From contig JAPFBL010000230.1 in assembly GCA_026182355.1 (NCBI GenBank), forward strand, positions 1 to 64,000: 64,000 nt of DNA. The letters run 5' to 3'. Shown here in pieces: positions 1 to 8,521 of this stretch. Made by a program: the position numbers and the translations under genes. This DNA comes from Hermatobates lingyangjiaoensis (lineage: Eukaryota; Arthropoda; Insecta; Hemiptera; Hermatobatidae). The first letter of the stretch is position 1. Every line of letters begins with the position of its first letter. The notes beneath the pieces are model-generated. The model was not told where the DNA came from and did not search any database. It saw nothing but the letters and a program-made list of their open reading frames with translations.

Positions 1-690
1 TTCACACTTGATAAAAGTGGTAGAAACGTTGATGCAAAAAATACTATTATTGGTATATATTAGTACCTCGATTTAGTTTTCTTTGAGGTTTTGAGACAAA
101 ATGTGAAAATTGTTGAAAGTTCACGAATACGCTCAGGTTCATGACCCTTGCAGAGGTTCAATATCATGAGTTTTTCGAGTTAATCAGAAAAGAGAATATT
201 GTCATTAAGCTCACTGAAAACCATTTTCCAAAGTCAAATATCACATTTGCAATCATGATAAAGGGGTGTGGATTATCAGTATAATAGAGAGGACACGTGA
301 ACTACTGAATTCTTTTTACGATGGGAAATAACAACGTAAAAAAAAATACATTTTCAAAAATGCTCAATAAAAGGATCAATAAAAAAAAAAAGGACCAATA
401 ATTCTATCGAATAAGTGGAAAGGATATTTCGTACATGAACTCTTTTTCGATCATCTAAAAGTGAATTATTCAAAGATACAAAACTCGTGTTCATACTAGC
501 ACCATCAAAGGAAATTGGAATGGAATAAAATCAATATAGAGATATGATGAAGAACAGAAAACTATATTTTTTGTCTTGATGAGTCATATATGTTTAAAAG
601 AAATTAGTCTTGCAAGGAATTTAAAATGAAATTACTCTGTGATTTGTATTTCTATCTTTTATTCAAAACGAGGGTAAAATATAAAAATAA
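1..690. other. AT-rich intergenic DNA
   Basis: No coding sequence, RNA gene or recognisable repeat is visible. It contains short poly-A runs and no open frame worth reporting. Confidence 0.6.
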
Positions 691-694
691 AGAT

Positions 695-1345
695 GGTGCC
701 TATGCCTTTCACTCCGGCTCGTCTGGAAATTTTGAAGTCAATGTGGCCCACAAGCCCAGATGATTGCCCACTCCACTAAAGTACTTTAGCAGTTAGCTTC
801 AACGCCTCGAAGAAGCACAGCACTTTTGCTGGTTCTAGCAGTTAAAGTTTTTCTCTGGTTTTGTTGTGTGTCCTGAAGCACCTACCTCTGTGCAGTAAAG
901 TTGCCTTACAGTCAGTCAGAAGGTGCAACGATGTTTCTTCCTCTTCTTTGCAGAATCTGTACAAAGCATTATTGATAATGCCCATTCAGGCTCCCTATGT
1001 TTCGGGAAAAAGCAACTTCCTTTCTCCTTCATCGGGAGGGTATTCTTCGGGTCCTTAGGTGCACTTGTGGGAGGTTCCCACTAGATAGCGCTTTTGGACT
1101 CTCTGCGCTTCCGGAGTATGGTCTCCAGACTTCTTTCTCCTTAGTATCATACAGGGGAAAATCCCTGTATCTCTATCGGTGGTATTTTATTCACTCCGTC
1201 AGAGCACCGCATACCGGAGTAAGGCTATTTACTCAAGGGAGTCACCTGGTACCCTTGAGGCTCCGTTCATAATACAGTAACCCTGTATCATCTATCCTTC
1301 AGCACGGATCGCATATCACCTTAGATTGGGACTAAGGACCTGCCT
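695..1345. other. GC-richer segment with several hairpins, unidentified
   Basis: This stretch has clearly higher GC than its flanks and contains short perfect inverted repeats: ATACAGGG/CCCTGTAT near 1149-1170, CTCAAGGG/CCCTTGAG near 1233-1261, and a stem with a single bulge at about 1324-1356 (GATTGGGACTAAGG pairing with CCTTAGTCCAATC). Two overlapping frames are open (861-1058 and 997-1272 on +), but neither encodes a recognisable domain. It could be a solo LTR or a low-copy transposon; no terminal repeats or target duplication were found. Confidence 0.35.
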
Positions 1346-2829
1346 TAGTCCAATCCACCTGATTGGCATGATCATATCAAGAAAGAATATAACCTCGCGA
1401 TGATAACTGAAAATAAAACTATTCTTCTTCATAGTCTTAATCTTAACAAGGCACAAAATCTATCGTAATTTTATTATGTAAGCGTAAAACAGATATACAC
1501 ATCCTCTAATAAAGTGCTTTTTGTTTTTTGTTTAATTTCACTATTATCAGTGAAACAATCTGACAACCGGTACAAACATTTCAAGTCAATCATGACAAAA
1601 CTCTATTTTCTTCTGACGAAAAATTCATAAACTTTATTTCCTTAATGTTACTATTAGATCCATAATAACTTGAATTTCAACTCCCTACAATTAGTTGTTT
1701 ATGAGGAAACAAAAGGTGGTAAAGGCAGCTAATGGGTAACAATTGGATTTCTCATAAGGTAATATGGCCCAAAAACAATAACAATGCTTGTCTGCACTAT
1801 AAAGGCTAATTTTTTATTTACATTAATACTATATGAAACGGTGTGCACTGTAGCGTGTTCTCAAAATCGTTCAAATGTACACACTCTTTTCTCTTCAACA
1901 CGCACACGCACAAAACGTGTAAATATGTTACAATCTAGAAGTTGATTTTCTTTTTCATTGTTATTATGCTTAATTTATACTAAAATAATAGAATATATCA
2001 TGAAATCTGAGTCAATAATTCAAAAGTAAGAGGGTAGGAGGTAATGATTTGATTTGATTGGTCAAAAGGTTTTGAACTAGAAATGACGTGACTGGTCTGT
2101 AAAACGATTGAGGACGCGCTCAGCCTGCTTTGAGTAGCGCACTGAAAGGTATTGTCTGTAAGGCTACCAGGTGGAGACGTCCCATGAATAAATCACTTTT
2201 TGTTTTTGAATGGCTTTGGAATAAATGAATACAGAGGCGCCGCGGGGGTCACTAGGCCTTTCTCAACCCGTCCTCTCCTGTCTTATATGAAAAGGAAGGG
2301 TCAATTGTTTTGAATCACATTAATGCGTAGGTAATAATTATATTGTTAATTAATTAATTAATTAATTAAGGTTCGAATCCCTTACTCTAGAGAAGCGTTT
2401 CCCAACCTTTCAACCCTTGCGTAACCCCTTGAAATAAATAACATCTTTCAAGCTACCCCATCGACAAAAAAAAAAAAATGTACACATACTCTGCTGATAT
2501 TATTTTCATTGTAGTGAGTGCATGGATTATATAATAGATTTTTGAACAATCGGCTTAAAACTTTAATATATCTTTTTCGCATTTATAAGTCATCTCAAAT
2601 AAAATCCTCACTGTTCGTTTATATTTCATCTGATGTTGCCTTTCAACAAAAAAAATCTAAGTTCGAACTAAAATATAGACGTAAATAGCAACTAACATAC
2701 ATAATACACATAAGGGCAAACAAAACGAAAATGGATAATTCAGCATATGTTTACCGGTTAGATTTTTTTCACCTCCCTCGTTAATAAATACAGAGTATAT
2801 ATTGAACCCCAGATCTACCAATCTTGAGG
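1346..2829. other. AT-rich intergenic DNA with a (TTAA)n run and a stray B box
   Basis: Mostly featureless. A (TTAA)n run at 2346-2368 is followed at 2370-2380 by a perfect pol III B-box sequence (GGTTCGAATCC). No A box lies at tRNA spacing, so this is at best a SINE remnant. From about 2394 the sequence resembles a hAT terminus (a GTTTCCCAACCTTT-type start), but the partner end was not found. Confidence 0.4.
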
Positions 2830-2882
2830 TAGAGATGGGCGTATCGAATACGAAGTATTCGAAGTAGTCGAATAAAGCCAGG

Positions 2883-3030
2883 TACCAGGTTGTTCAATAA
2901 GTTTTGTCGTTCGATAAGAAAAACACAATGTTATGGTTCAAAATACATTTTATTATTCAATATAATCTCCCTGAACATTAATGCACTTGCTCCAACGATC
3001 TTCCAATCTGTGGATCCCATCCCTGAAGTG
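2883..3030 (-). pseudogene. mariner (Tc1/mariner) transposase 3' end fragment with TIR
   Basis: The outer edge (TACCAGGTTGTTCAATAAGT) is typical of a mariner inverted terminal repeat. The minus strand then reads the C-terminal residues of a mariner transposase (HFRDGIHRLEDRWSKC, then INVQGDYIE, then stop), which matches the usual ending of irritans/mauritiana-type transposases. Only about 150 bp remain; the catalytic DDD domain is absent, so this is a dead fragment. It lies just inside the left end of the hAT-type element and therefore inserted into it. Confidence 0.75.
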
Positions 3031-3437
3031 AGATTACTACATTACTAGTATAAATGTAGTTGAATACGCGGTTCCGATACCATCGCGACTACTTTCGAAT
3101 ACTTCGATACATATTCGGTTGGCCTTTTATGATACGAATACAAAGTAGTCGTATCGGATTTGTTCTTATCAAGTACCCCGTTTTCCCTTCTCAGCACCAC
3201 AGACTATGACGTCAGCAACTGCCCACCAACTCCCACTCATTCCTCTCTTTCTGCCAATTATAACGAAGGATTTGCTTAGCACTTGCATCATTACATGAAG
3301 CGACCAGCAACAGAGACTCATAATACCTCTTCACTACTCCGCCCTCAGGCTTGAGACTGCGAGTGACCTGCATCTATTGTCTGACCACCTTTGCTGCTTC
3401 GTTTTTATCTGTTTTTGATTGTCCTCTGTTGTATTAA

Positions 3438-3465
3438 GATATATATATATATATATATATATATA
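3438..3465. repeat. (TA)n microsatellite
   Basis: Uninterrupted TA dinucleotides at the left edge of the Penelope fragment cluster. Confidence 0.95.
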
Positions 3466-3467
3466 AC

Positions 3468-3560
3468 CAATTAAAAGGAAGATAGCACACAGATAGATAC
3501 AGAAATATAGAAGTAAGTTATTCCTGTGTCTATCTGTGTGCTATCTTCCTTTTAATTAGT
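3468..3560. mobile_element. snap-back element, arms about 33 bp
   Basis: The left arm reads into AAAAGGAAGATAGCACACAG and the right arm is its inverted copy, separated by about 22 bases. It lies against (TA)n on the left. There is no hammerhead core here, so this is probably the extreme tail of a Penelope-type element. Confidence 0.5.
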
Positions 3561-3610
3561 TTTTTCTTGAAAGTCCGCTTGACCGTTTCTTTTAATTACT
3601 GATATATATA

Positions 3611-3727
3611 TATAAACTAGAATTTAAAAAGAACACATAGAAAGGAAACCACTTAACTCACTACTATATTTCGATGTCCTCGTCTTCAGGAAAAGAAGTG
3701 AATCGCTCCAAAGGCTGATAACGACTA
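3611..3727 (-). mobile_element. Penelope-type 3' end fragment, ribozyme family K
   Basis: Minus-strand copy running from GATAACGAC-type sequence through a hammerhead-like core (3665-3689) to a tail at (TA)n. It shares its sequence with 31195-31385 and 63380-63470. Confidence 0.6.
3665..3689 (-). ncRNA. hammerhead-like ribozyme, family K
   Basis: CTGAAGA, extra C, a weak stem II, GAA, stem III palindrome ATAT, A at position 17. Distal stem I can form between CACT and AGTG. Confidence 0.5.
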
Positions 3728-3777
3728 TATATATATATAAATGATCAAACCACAATAAGAAATGGGAAAACAAGACT

Positions 3778-3812
3778 AAGATCTTTCAACCGTAACAAGC
3801 GGTCTTCGTCAG
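3778..3812 (-). ncRNA. hammerhead-like ribozyme, family A
   Basis: CTGACGA, extra A, stem II GACCG/CGGTT, GAA, stem III AGATCT, T at 17. Stem I pairs GACT with AGTC, then after an internal loop TGGG with CCCA. Confidence 0.75.
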
Positions 3813-3845
3813 AGTCAAAAACCCAAACCAGTTGGGTTTTTGACT

Positions 3846-3880
3846 CTGACGAAGACCGCTTGTTACGGTTGAAAGATCTT
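3846..3880 (+). ncRNA. hammerhead-like ribozyme, family A
   Basis: Inverted twin of the core at 3778-3812 with the same stems I, II and III. Confidence 0.75.
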
Positions 3881-3994
3881 AGTCTTGTTTTCCCATTTCT
3901 TATTGTGGTTTGATCATTGATTGTTGTTTCACGTGTTTATGTGAAATCTTTATATATATATATATATATAAAGGCTGATATACATATATATATA

Positions 3995-4115
3995 CCCACT
4001 TAAAATAAACAGTGACACATAGACTGAAACATAACAAAGACTCACTTTTCAATATTTCTACCGTAATGGCGGTCGTCCTCAGGAGAAGAAGTGAAATAAC
4101 GGAAGGACGACAGTC

Positions 4116-4120
<5 letters not shown>
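3995..4120 (-). mobile_element. Penelope-type 3' end, ribozyme family B
   Basis: Minus-strand fragment containing a family B core (4051-4082), bounded by (TA)n at about 3951-3970 and 4119-4150. The same sequence recurs at 4485-4620, 30605-30725, 42205-42345, 52200-52370 and 54185-54350. Confidence 0.7.
4051..4082 (-). ncRNA. hammerhead-like ribozyme, family B
   Basis: CTGAGGA, extra C, stem II GACCG/CGGTA, GAA, stem III ATAT, T at 17. Distal stem I CACTT/AAGTG. Confidence 0.65.
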
Positions 4121-4150
<30 letters not shown>

Positions 4151-4151
<1 letters not shown>

Positions 4152-4484
4152 CAAGTTCTTAAACAAGTCCCCAGTGATAACAGACAAGTTACTTTAAAAG
4201 CTTCTGAGGAAGCCCACATTTGGCTCCTGGGGGCACGCTCGAAACCTGGCTTGAATTTAAATCTTTAGTTTTTTATTTATTTATTTTTTAATTTTTTTTA
4301 TTTATTTATTTATTATTTTTTAATTTTTTTTATTTTTAATTGTTCTATATATTTTCTTTATTTTTTCTTTTCTTAACATTTTTCTACCTTTCAAAAACAT
4401 TTTTTTTTTATTTTTGCTCTCGACTTCCTAGTTCCTTTTTTATTTGTCTCCTTTGCGGCAGCACTGCTTTAGCCCTCACCCAGT
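4151..4484. other. T-rich spacer between Penelope fragments
   Basis: It holds a (TTTA)n-like tract (about 4268-4340) and a possible further hammerhead-related core near 4204-4250 (CTGAGGA ... CGAAAC). Its putative stem III is not a palindrome, so I do not call it. Confidence 0.4.
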
Positions 4485-4616
4485 GAGTTCTTCAGTTGAC
4501 TGTCGTCCCTCCGTCAATTCACTTCTTCTCCTGAGAACGACCGCCATTACGGTCGAAATATTGAAAAGTGAGTCTTTGTTGTGTTTCTGTTTATGTGTCA
4601 CTGCTTATTTTAATTG

Positions 4617-4622
<6 letters not shown>
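4485..4622 (+). mobile_element. Penelope-type 3' end, ribozyme family B
   Basis: Plus-strand counterpart of 3995-4120, ending at (TA)n 4618-4650. Confidence 0.7.
4531..4562 (+). ncRNA. hammerhead-like ribozyme, family B (core mutated)
   Basis: The core reads CTGAGAA (G8 changed to A), extra C, stem II GACCG/CGGTC, GAA, ATAT, T. The loss of G8 should inactivate it. Confidence 0.5.
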
Positions 4623-4652
<30 letters not shown>

Positions 4653-4719
4653 ATTTCACATAAACACGTGAAACAACAATCAATGATCAAACCACAATAA
4701 GAAATGGGAAAACAAGACT

Positions 4720-4754
4720 AAGATCTTTCAACCGTAACAAGCGGTCTTCGTCAG
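4720..4754 (-). ncRNA. hammerhead-like ribozyme, family A
   Basis: Same core, stem II GACCG/CGGTT and stem III AGATCT as 3846-3880. Confidence 0.75.
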
Positions 4755-4814
4755 AGTCAAAAACCCAACTGGGGTTTGGGTTTTTGACAACCCAACCCAG
4801 TTGGGTTTTTGACT

Positions 4815-4849
4815 CTGACGAAGACCGCTTGTTACGGTTGAAAGATCTT
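4815..4849 (+). ncRNA. hammerhead-like ribozyme, family A
   Basis: Inverted twin of 4720-4754 with identical elements. Confidence 0.75.
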
Positions 4850-4917
4850 AGTCTTGTTTTCCCATTTCTTATTGTGGTTTGATCATTGATATATATATAT
4901 ATATATATATATTTAGA

Positions 4918-5075
4918 ATACGTTGGCAGCAGGTCTTCTCTCAAACATATGTTGTTAAAATTTGCAGCAGCTTCTGCACTCACTAACTTTAAGCTGGTGG
5001 CCTCGATCCTTCGGGCGATTTTTCTTTCTTCTGGCTGCAGTTGCCATAGCATCTGTCCTAGAGACATCATCAATA
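4918..5075 (-). pseudogene. Penelope ORF N-terminal segment
   Basis: The minus strand encodes a segment with the pattern ERKIARRIE, then a helical stretch, then FNNICLREDLLPTYSKY, followed directly by (TA)n, which translates as a meaningless YI repeat. The pattern (aromatic)N..C...(D/G)LLP.Y recurs in at least seven other places in the window, always abutting (TA)n. It corresponds to the conserved region before the reverse transcriptase of Penelope-like proteins. The reverse transcriptase itself is absent, because this is the pseudo-LTR portion. Confidence 0.65.
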
Positions 5076-5081
5076 TTTTTC

Positions 5082-5115
5082 GAGCTTTCGACATAGGAAC
5101 ATTGGTCATCTTCAG
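5082..5115 (-). ncRNA. hammerhead-like ribozyme of a Penelope pseudo-LTR
   Basis: CTGAAGA, extra T, stem II GAC/GTC (short), GAA, stem III AGCT, C at 17. It sits exactly between the GIY-YIG end and the ORF start of the same element. Confidence 0.7.
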
Positions 5116-5164
5116 GTAGAGCATGCCTTGTAGTAAACAGCTTAAATGCCAATCAGGTTGACTA

Positions 5165-5533
5165 ATTCGAACCAATCAGAGCGCAGGTTAAGGCTGCTGC
5201 TCTGATTGGACCTCATGCTCGGCTCCAGGCTCCTGCTCGTCGGAATTACATACATGTCCTTGACCTGGAGGTTTATAGAGGGGTTCCTTTCCTTTATGTA
5301 CAGGGCTTCCATATTTGTAGCTTCTCCGCATTCTGTTCCGCCTTTATGATGGCAGTGCCCTGCACCAGCATCTCCCTCGTCAGCTGAGTGTTGTGTTTTT
5401 CCTGTGTATGTTTCTTGGGGGCTCCCGCAGTCAAATGAAGAGTTAGCCTCCTAGAGAGCTTAGTCGCAGTCATCCCAATGTACTTGGAAGGCAGGCTTTC
5501 ACATTCACCTGTGGTGCAAGTATACTCGTACAC
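5165..5533 (-). pseudogene. GIY-YIG endonuclease domain of a Penelope-like element, frameshifted
   Basis: GIY-YIG nucleases form the C-terminal domain of endonuclease-bearing Penelope-like retroelements and nick target DNA. The minus strand reads YEYTCTTGECES, then KYIGMTATKLSRRLTLHL (the YIG half-motif, the conserved R and H), then a basic linker. Near 5303 a one-base shift breaks the frame just before the conserved glutamate motif; the next frame restores EALYIKERNPSINLQVKD and runs on to about 5165. The GIY half of the motif is lost upstream. The domain is clearly decayed. Its closest relatives here are at 9192-9449 and 29812-30141. Confidence 0.8.
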
Positions 5534-5603
5534 TAGGTGACTGCGCTGAAGCTCCGGGGTATTCTTCTGAGGATTGTTTTTCAGCAGTAAGTTTACTCGT
5601 TCC

Positions 5604-5746
5604 TATGGTCGAAAGCTCGAAAAATATTGATGATGTCTCTAGGACAGATGCTATGGCAACTGCAGCCAGAAGAAAGAAAAATCGCCCGAAGGATCGAGGC
5701 CACCAGCTTAAAGTTAGTGAGTGCAGAAGCTGCTGCAAATTTTAAC
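5604..5746 (+). pseudogene. inverted second copy of the Penelope ORF start
   Basis: Plus-strand copy of the ribozyme 3' half (GAAAGCTC at 5611-5618) followed by the same N-terminal coding segment as 4918-5075, ending at FNNI where (TA)n begins. Confidence 0.7.
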
Positions 5747-6161
5747 AATATATATATATATATATACTAAATTGAATATATACTAAATTTACTTAAGACT
5801 TACTAGTATGAGTAAGTCTAAGAATGTCTTGTCAACTACAATATTTTTACCTGTTGAAAATGAATCCTAACGTTAAGTTGCATAATATAAGTAGGCCAAT
5901 ACCTAAATAGTAATATATTATTTTTTTTACTAACGATATTCAAAATAAATTTCAGGCTTTCAATAATTTTACATTGTAGAAAGCTGTAAATTAATATATG
6001 TATTTCATAAATAATTGGGTAAAAAAATAAGAGTGTCTAGTTATCAGGAAAAAAGGATTCAATACGTAAGTTACGTAAGGATTCAATTCGAAGTATGGAA
6101 TACGGGCTGAGTATCGAATACGTCCTGTGACGTATTCGATATGGCCATCTCTATCTTGAGG

Positions 6162-6636
6162 GGAGAACTTTGCCAGTGGACTACCCTGGTCCCTAATGAA
6201 GAACTAGGATATTTTCTCTCTAACTGTTTTTTTATTTACATGTTGGTACTCACTGGCCAGTAAATCAAAAGTTTTCGAGAAAAAAAAGATTATGAAGCAA
6301 TTATATTTGAAGAACATTTATTTTCTTTATCCTTTTGAATTTTCAAACGTTTATTTTGTGAATTTTAAACAATGTTGTATACAAAAAATAGAAGCTGTAA
6401 AGATAAATAAATCAGACAAGCAACATAATGCTATTAATAGCAGAGGAATATCAAGTAAGAGTTTATGAGACTCCTCAAGGTAGAGCTGTCGAAGTAGAGG
6501 ATAAGAACTAGAAAGCAACTAGCTAACGTCAATGACACGTCAAAACAGCGACACCAGTACATTTTACTTTCACTCAACGTCAAAACATTCAGAGTATTTA
6601 TCATTGAAAGTTATAACACTAATTTATGAGAGCAAA
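6162..6636. other. AT-rich spacer
   Basis: Nothing recognisable beyond short A and T runs. Confidence 0.6.
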
Positions 6637-7324
6637 GCTGGGGTAGAAATGCTAATCTAGTATAAGAAAATAGTACAAGGGCTGTATAAGCAGAACACAA
6701 CTTGACTAGTATAAGTAATATGAATTCACTAGTATTACTTCATTAGTATTTTGTTTTATTGTTTAAACCGATAAGCTGGGGTAGAAATGCTAATCTAGTA
6801 TAAGAAAATAGTACAAGGGCTGTATAAGCAGAACACAACTTGACTAGTATAAGTAATATGAATTCACTAGTATTACTTCATTAGTATTTTATTTTATTGT
6901 TTAAACCGATAAGCTGGGGTAGAAATGCTAATCTAGTATAAGAAAATAGTACAAGGGCTGTATAAGCAGAACACAACTTGACTAGTATAAGTAATATGAA
7001 TTCACTAGTATTACTTCATTAGTATTTTGTTTTATTGTTTAAACCGATAAGCTGGGGTAGAAATGCTAATCTAGTATAAGAAAATAGTACAAGGGTTGTA
7101 TAAGCAGAACACAACTTGACTAGTATAAGTAATATGAATTCACTAGTATTACTTCATTAGTATTTTGTTTTATTGTTTAAACCGATAAGCTGGGGTAGAA
7201 ATGCTAATCTAGTATAAGAAAATAGTACAAGGGCTGTATAAGCAGAACACAACTTGACTAGTATAAGTAATATGAATTCACTAGTATTACTTCATTAGTA
7301 TTTTGTTTTATTGTTTAAACCGAT
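6637..7324. repeat. 138-bp tandem repeat, five copies
   Basis: The marker GCTGGGGTAGAAATGC begins at 6637, 6775, 6913, 7051 and 7189, an exact period of 138 bp. Copies are nearly identical: I see only isolated substitutions, such as GGGCTG changed to GGGTTG near 7096. The spacing is invariant, which indicates recent amplification or active homogenisation. No protein is encoded. Confidence 0.95.
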
Positions 7325-7378
7325 CCCCTAGCAGGTTAAAATCTTCAACCTTTTACGGTCTTTTTTTTTTTTTTGATC

Positions 7379-7617
7379 GGTGATTCTACATAGGGAGTCC
7401 TAAATTTTGCCTAACTCAAGTATATTTAGAGTAGGGATCTTTAACGACTACCTGATATCGTACAGGCTCGGGACTGACAGCTTAATGTCCTCTCCGAGAG
7501 ACGACGTTCACAGATTTATTCACTTCCCACGTGAATAAATCGAGGGCCAGGTGGGTATCGAACCCTGGACCTACCAGTTCAGAGGCTAGTACGTTAACCA
7601 CAGAGCTAACCTGGCTT
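7379..7617 (-). mobile_element. tRNA-derived SINE
   Basis: On the minus strand the element begins with a tRNA-like head containing an A box (TTAGCTCTGTGG, complement of 7598-7609) and a B box (GGTTCGATACC, complement of 7554-7564). A conserved body (TTTATTCACG..., CGGGACTGACAG..., CCTGATATCGTACAGG) follows and it ends at TAGGACTCCCTATG. Related copies of varying completeness lie at 14206, 14942, 15641, 24774, 37203, 38003, 43407, 47018 and 60428. It inserted between the 138-bp array and its decayed relatives. Confidence 0.85.
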
Positions 7618-7935
7618 CTAACTTCATTAGTATAAGGAATATAAGTTTACTTCTGTTAGCTGTACAACTTCACTATAAGTGCGGTATAATTTCGCTTATA
7701 TAAATAAGGAACACACGTTCACTAGTATAAGCCGTTAATTTAACTTGTATAACCAGTGTAACATCACTAATATAAGAAATACGTATAACTTCACTAGTGT
7801 TCATTGTATATCTTCTCTTGTTATAATAGATAACTCTCCTTTATTAGTATAAGCCGTAATTTCACTTGAATATCCAGTGTAGCTTCACTAGTATATGACT
7901 TCACTAATAAGCAAATGTAGGATAAGTTCATAAGT
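7618..7935. repeat. decayed satellite related to the 138-bp array
   Basis: Repeated short words such as TTCACTAGTATAAG, TAACTTCACTAGT and ATAAGCCGTAATTT recur irregularly. They match the ACTAGTATAAGTAATATGAATTC part of the adjacent satellite, so this appears to be an older, diverged part of it. Confidence 0.6.
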
Positions 7936-7951
7936 AGTGTAATGTCTTAGA

Positions 7952-8433
7952 ATGATTGGATGTCACAAAGTCCGACGGCCTCTAACCATGACATCAGTGT
8001 TAAAAGAAATTTCTCTCAGCTGTCGTTGGCAGCTTAACGACCTATCTTTTGAGCCATGCCTGGTCTCTGGTACATATTCAATCGTATATCCATTGGAAAA
8101 GCCATGGATGAAAAACTTTCACATCAGTATCAATAGGACTTCCCATATAGAAAGCAGTGTAATGGAACTCTTGTCTCAAATACCTTGGAGCATGATGTCT
8201 GTTTGACTTCAACTGAGAGCGTGCGAAGTTCACACCAATCTCTCTTTATAAGCACTTTGCCACTCCTATCTCCTTCCAATTATCAAAATGTTTTCAGTGC
8301 TCAAGCGGCACTGGTCATGCATACAGCCAAATCTAATGAAAGGAAACGAAATAAACAGAATTATACTCTTCTAAGAGTATTAAGAACGAATTCGACAGTT
8401 GAAAATAAACTACATTTCAAAAAACAGACATAA
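7952..8433 (+). other. two short overlapping open frames, unidentified
   Basis: Frames 7952-8206 (84 codons) and 8185-8433 (82 codons) overlap in different registers. The composition is less AT-biased than the flanks and the second contains a basic stretch (NERKRNKQN). It could be a decayed transposase; no motif fixes a family, and I do not consider either frame a functional gene. Confidence 0.25.
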
Positions 8434-8482
8434 TAAACATTATTATATATTGTCACTTGTTGCTAATATGACATTTTTGGTT

Positions 8483-8503
8483 ATATATATATATATATAT
8501 ATG
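8483..8503. repeat. (TA)n microsatellite
   Basis: Left boundary of the Penelope fragment at 8505-9165. Confidence 0.9.
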
Positions 8504-8521
8504 CTAATAAAAAACTCTCCC

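Larger units (their letters stand above)
3740..3952. mobile_element. snap-back pair of Penelope 3' ends, ribozyme family A
   Basis: Two inverted copies of the same 3' end meet head-to-head near 3833, each running outward to (TA)n. The right arm is complete and ends in a hairpin (TTTCAC...GTGAAA) directly before (TA)n; the left arm stops about 25 bases short of it. Each arm contains one hammerhead core. Confidence 0.8.
4650..4891. mobile_element. snap-back pair of Penelope 3' ends, ribozyme family A
   Basis: Left arm complete from the terminal hairpin (4655-4676), right arm truncated at the conserved GATCATTGATA. The turning point is a short array of TTGGG/CCCAA repeats at 4765-4806. Both outer edges are (TA)n. 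Confidence 0.8.
4912..5748 (-). mobile_element. Penelope-like element 3' half with inverted pseudo-LTR arms
   Basis: Read on the minus strand: GIY-YIG endonuclease C-terminus, a short UTR, hammerhead core, the start of a Penelope ORF, then (TA)n. A second copy of the ribozyme 3' half plus ORF start lies inverted at about 5600-5746, so the insertion has about 140-bp terminal inverted repeats and (TA)n on both sides. On the left arm the ORF runs to LLPTYSKY before (TA)n; on the right arm it stops about 15 codons earlier, at an internal AATATAT. This looks like microhomology between element and TA tract. Confidence 0.8.
2830..6153. mobile_element. hAT-type DNA transposon with 8-bp TSD, internally disrupted
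   Basis: The ends are inverted copies: TAGAGATGGGC plus TATCGAATACG on the left, and the reverse complement with two mismatches on the right. Outside each end lies the identical 8-mer TCTTGAGG (2822-2829 and 6154-6161). An 8-bp duplication and a short TIR starting with TAGAG/CAGAG are hallmarks of the hAT superfamily. No transposase is recognisable, so it was probably non-autonomous. It is now 3.3 kb because a mariner end (2883-3030) and a cluster of (TA)n-linked Penelope fragments (about 3440-5765) were inserted later. The surrounding TIR-proximal sequence is rich in CGAATAC/GTATTCG motifs. Confidence 0.85.

Noticed and set aside
861..1272. Two overlapping plus-strand frames as a gene
   Set aside because: Different registers, no domain; openness fits the higher GC content of the segment.
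2370..2380. tRNA gene based on a perfect B box
   Set aside because: No A box or acceptor stem at the required distance.
4204..4250. Further hammerhead with CTGAGGA and CGAAAC
   Set aside because: The enclosed stem II is long and irregular and stem III is not a palindrome.
4687..5175. 162-codon minus-strand open frame
   Set aside because: It strings together a Penelope ORF start, a YI microsatellite translation and a family A fold-back; the parts belong to different insertions.
6637..7324. Possible CRISPR-like array
   Set aside because: Whole 138-bp unit is repeated without unique spacers, and the DNA is eukaryotic.
7540..7617. tRNA gene
   Set aside because: A and B boxes are present but the cloverleaf is imperfect and the sequence continues into the SINE body.
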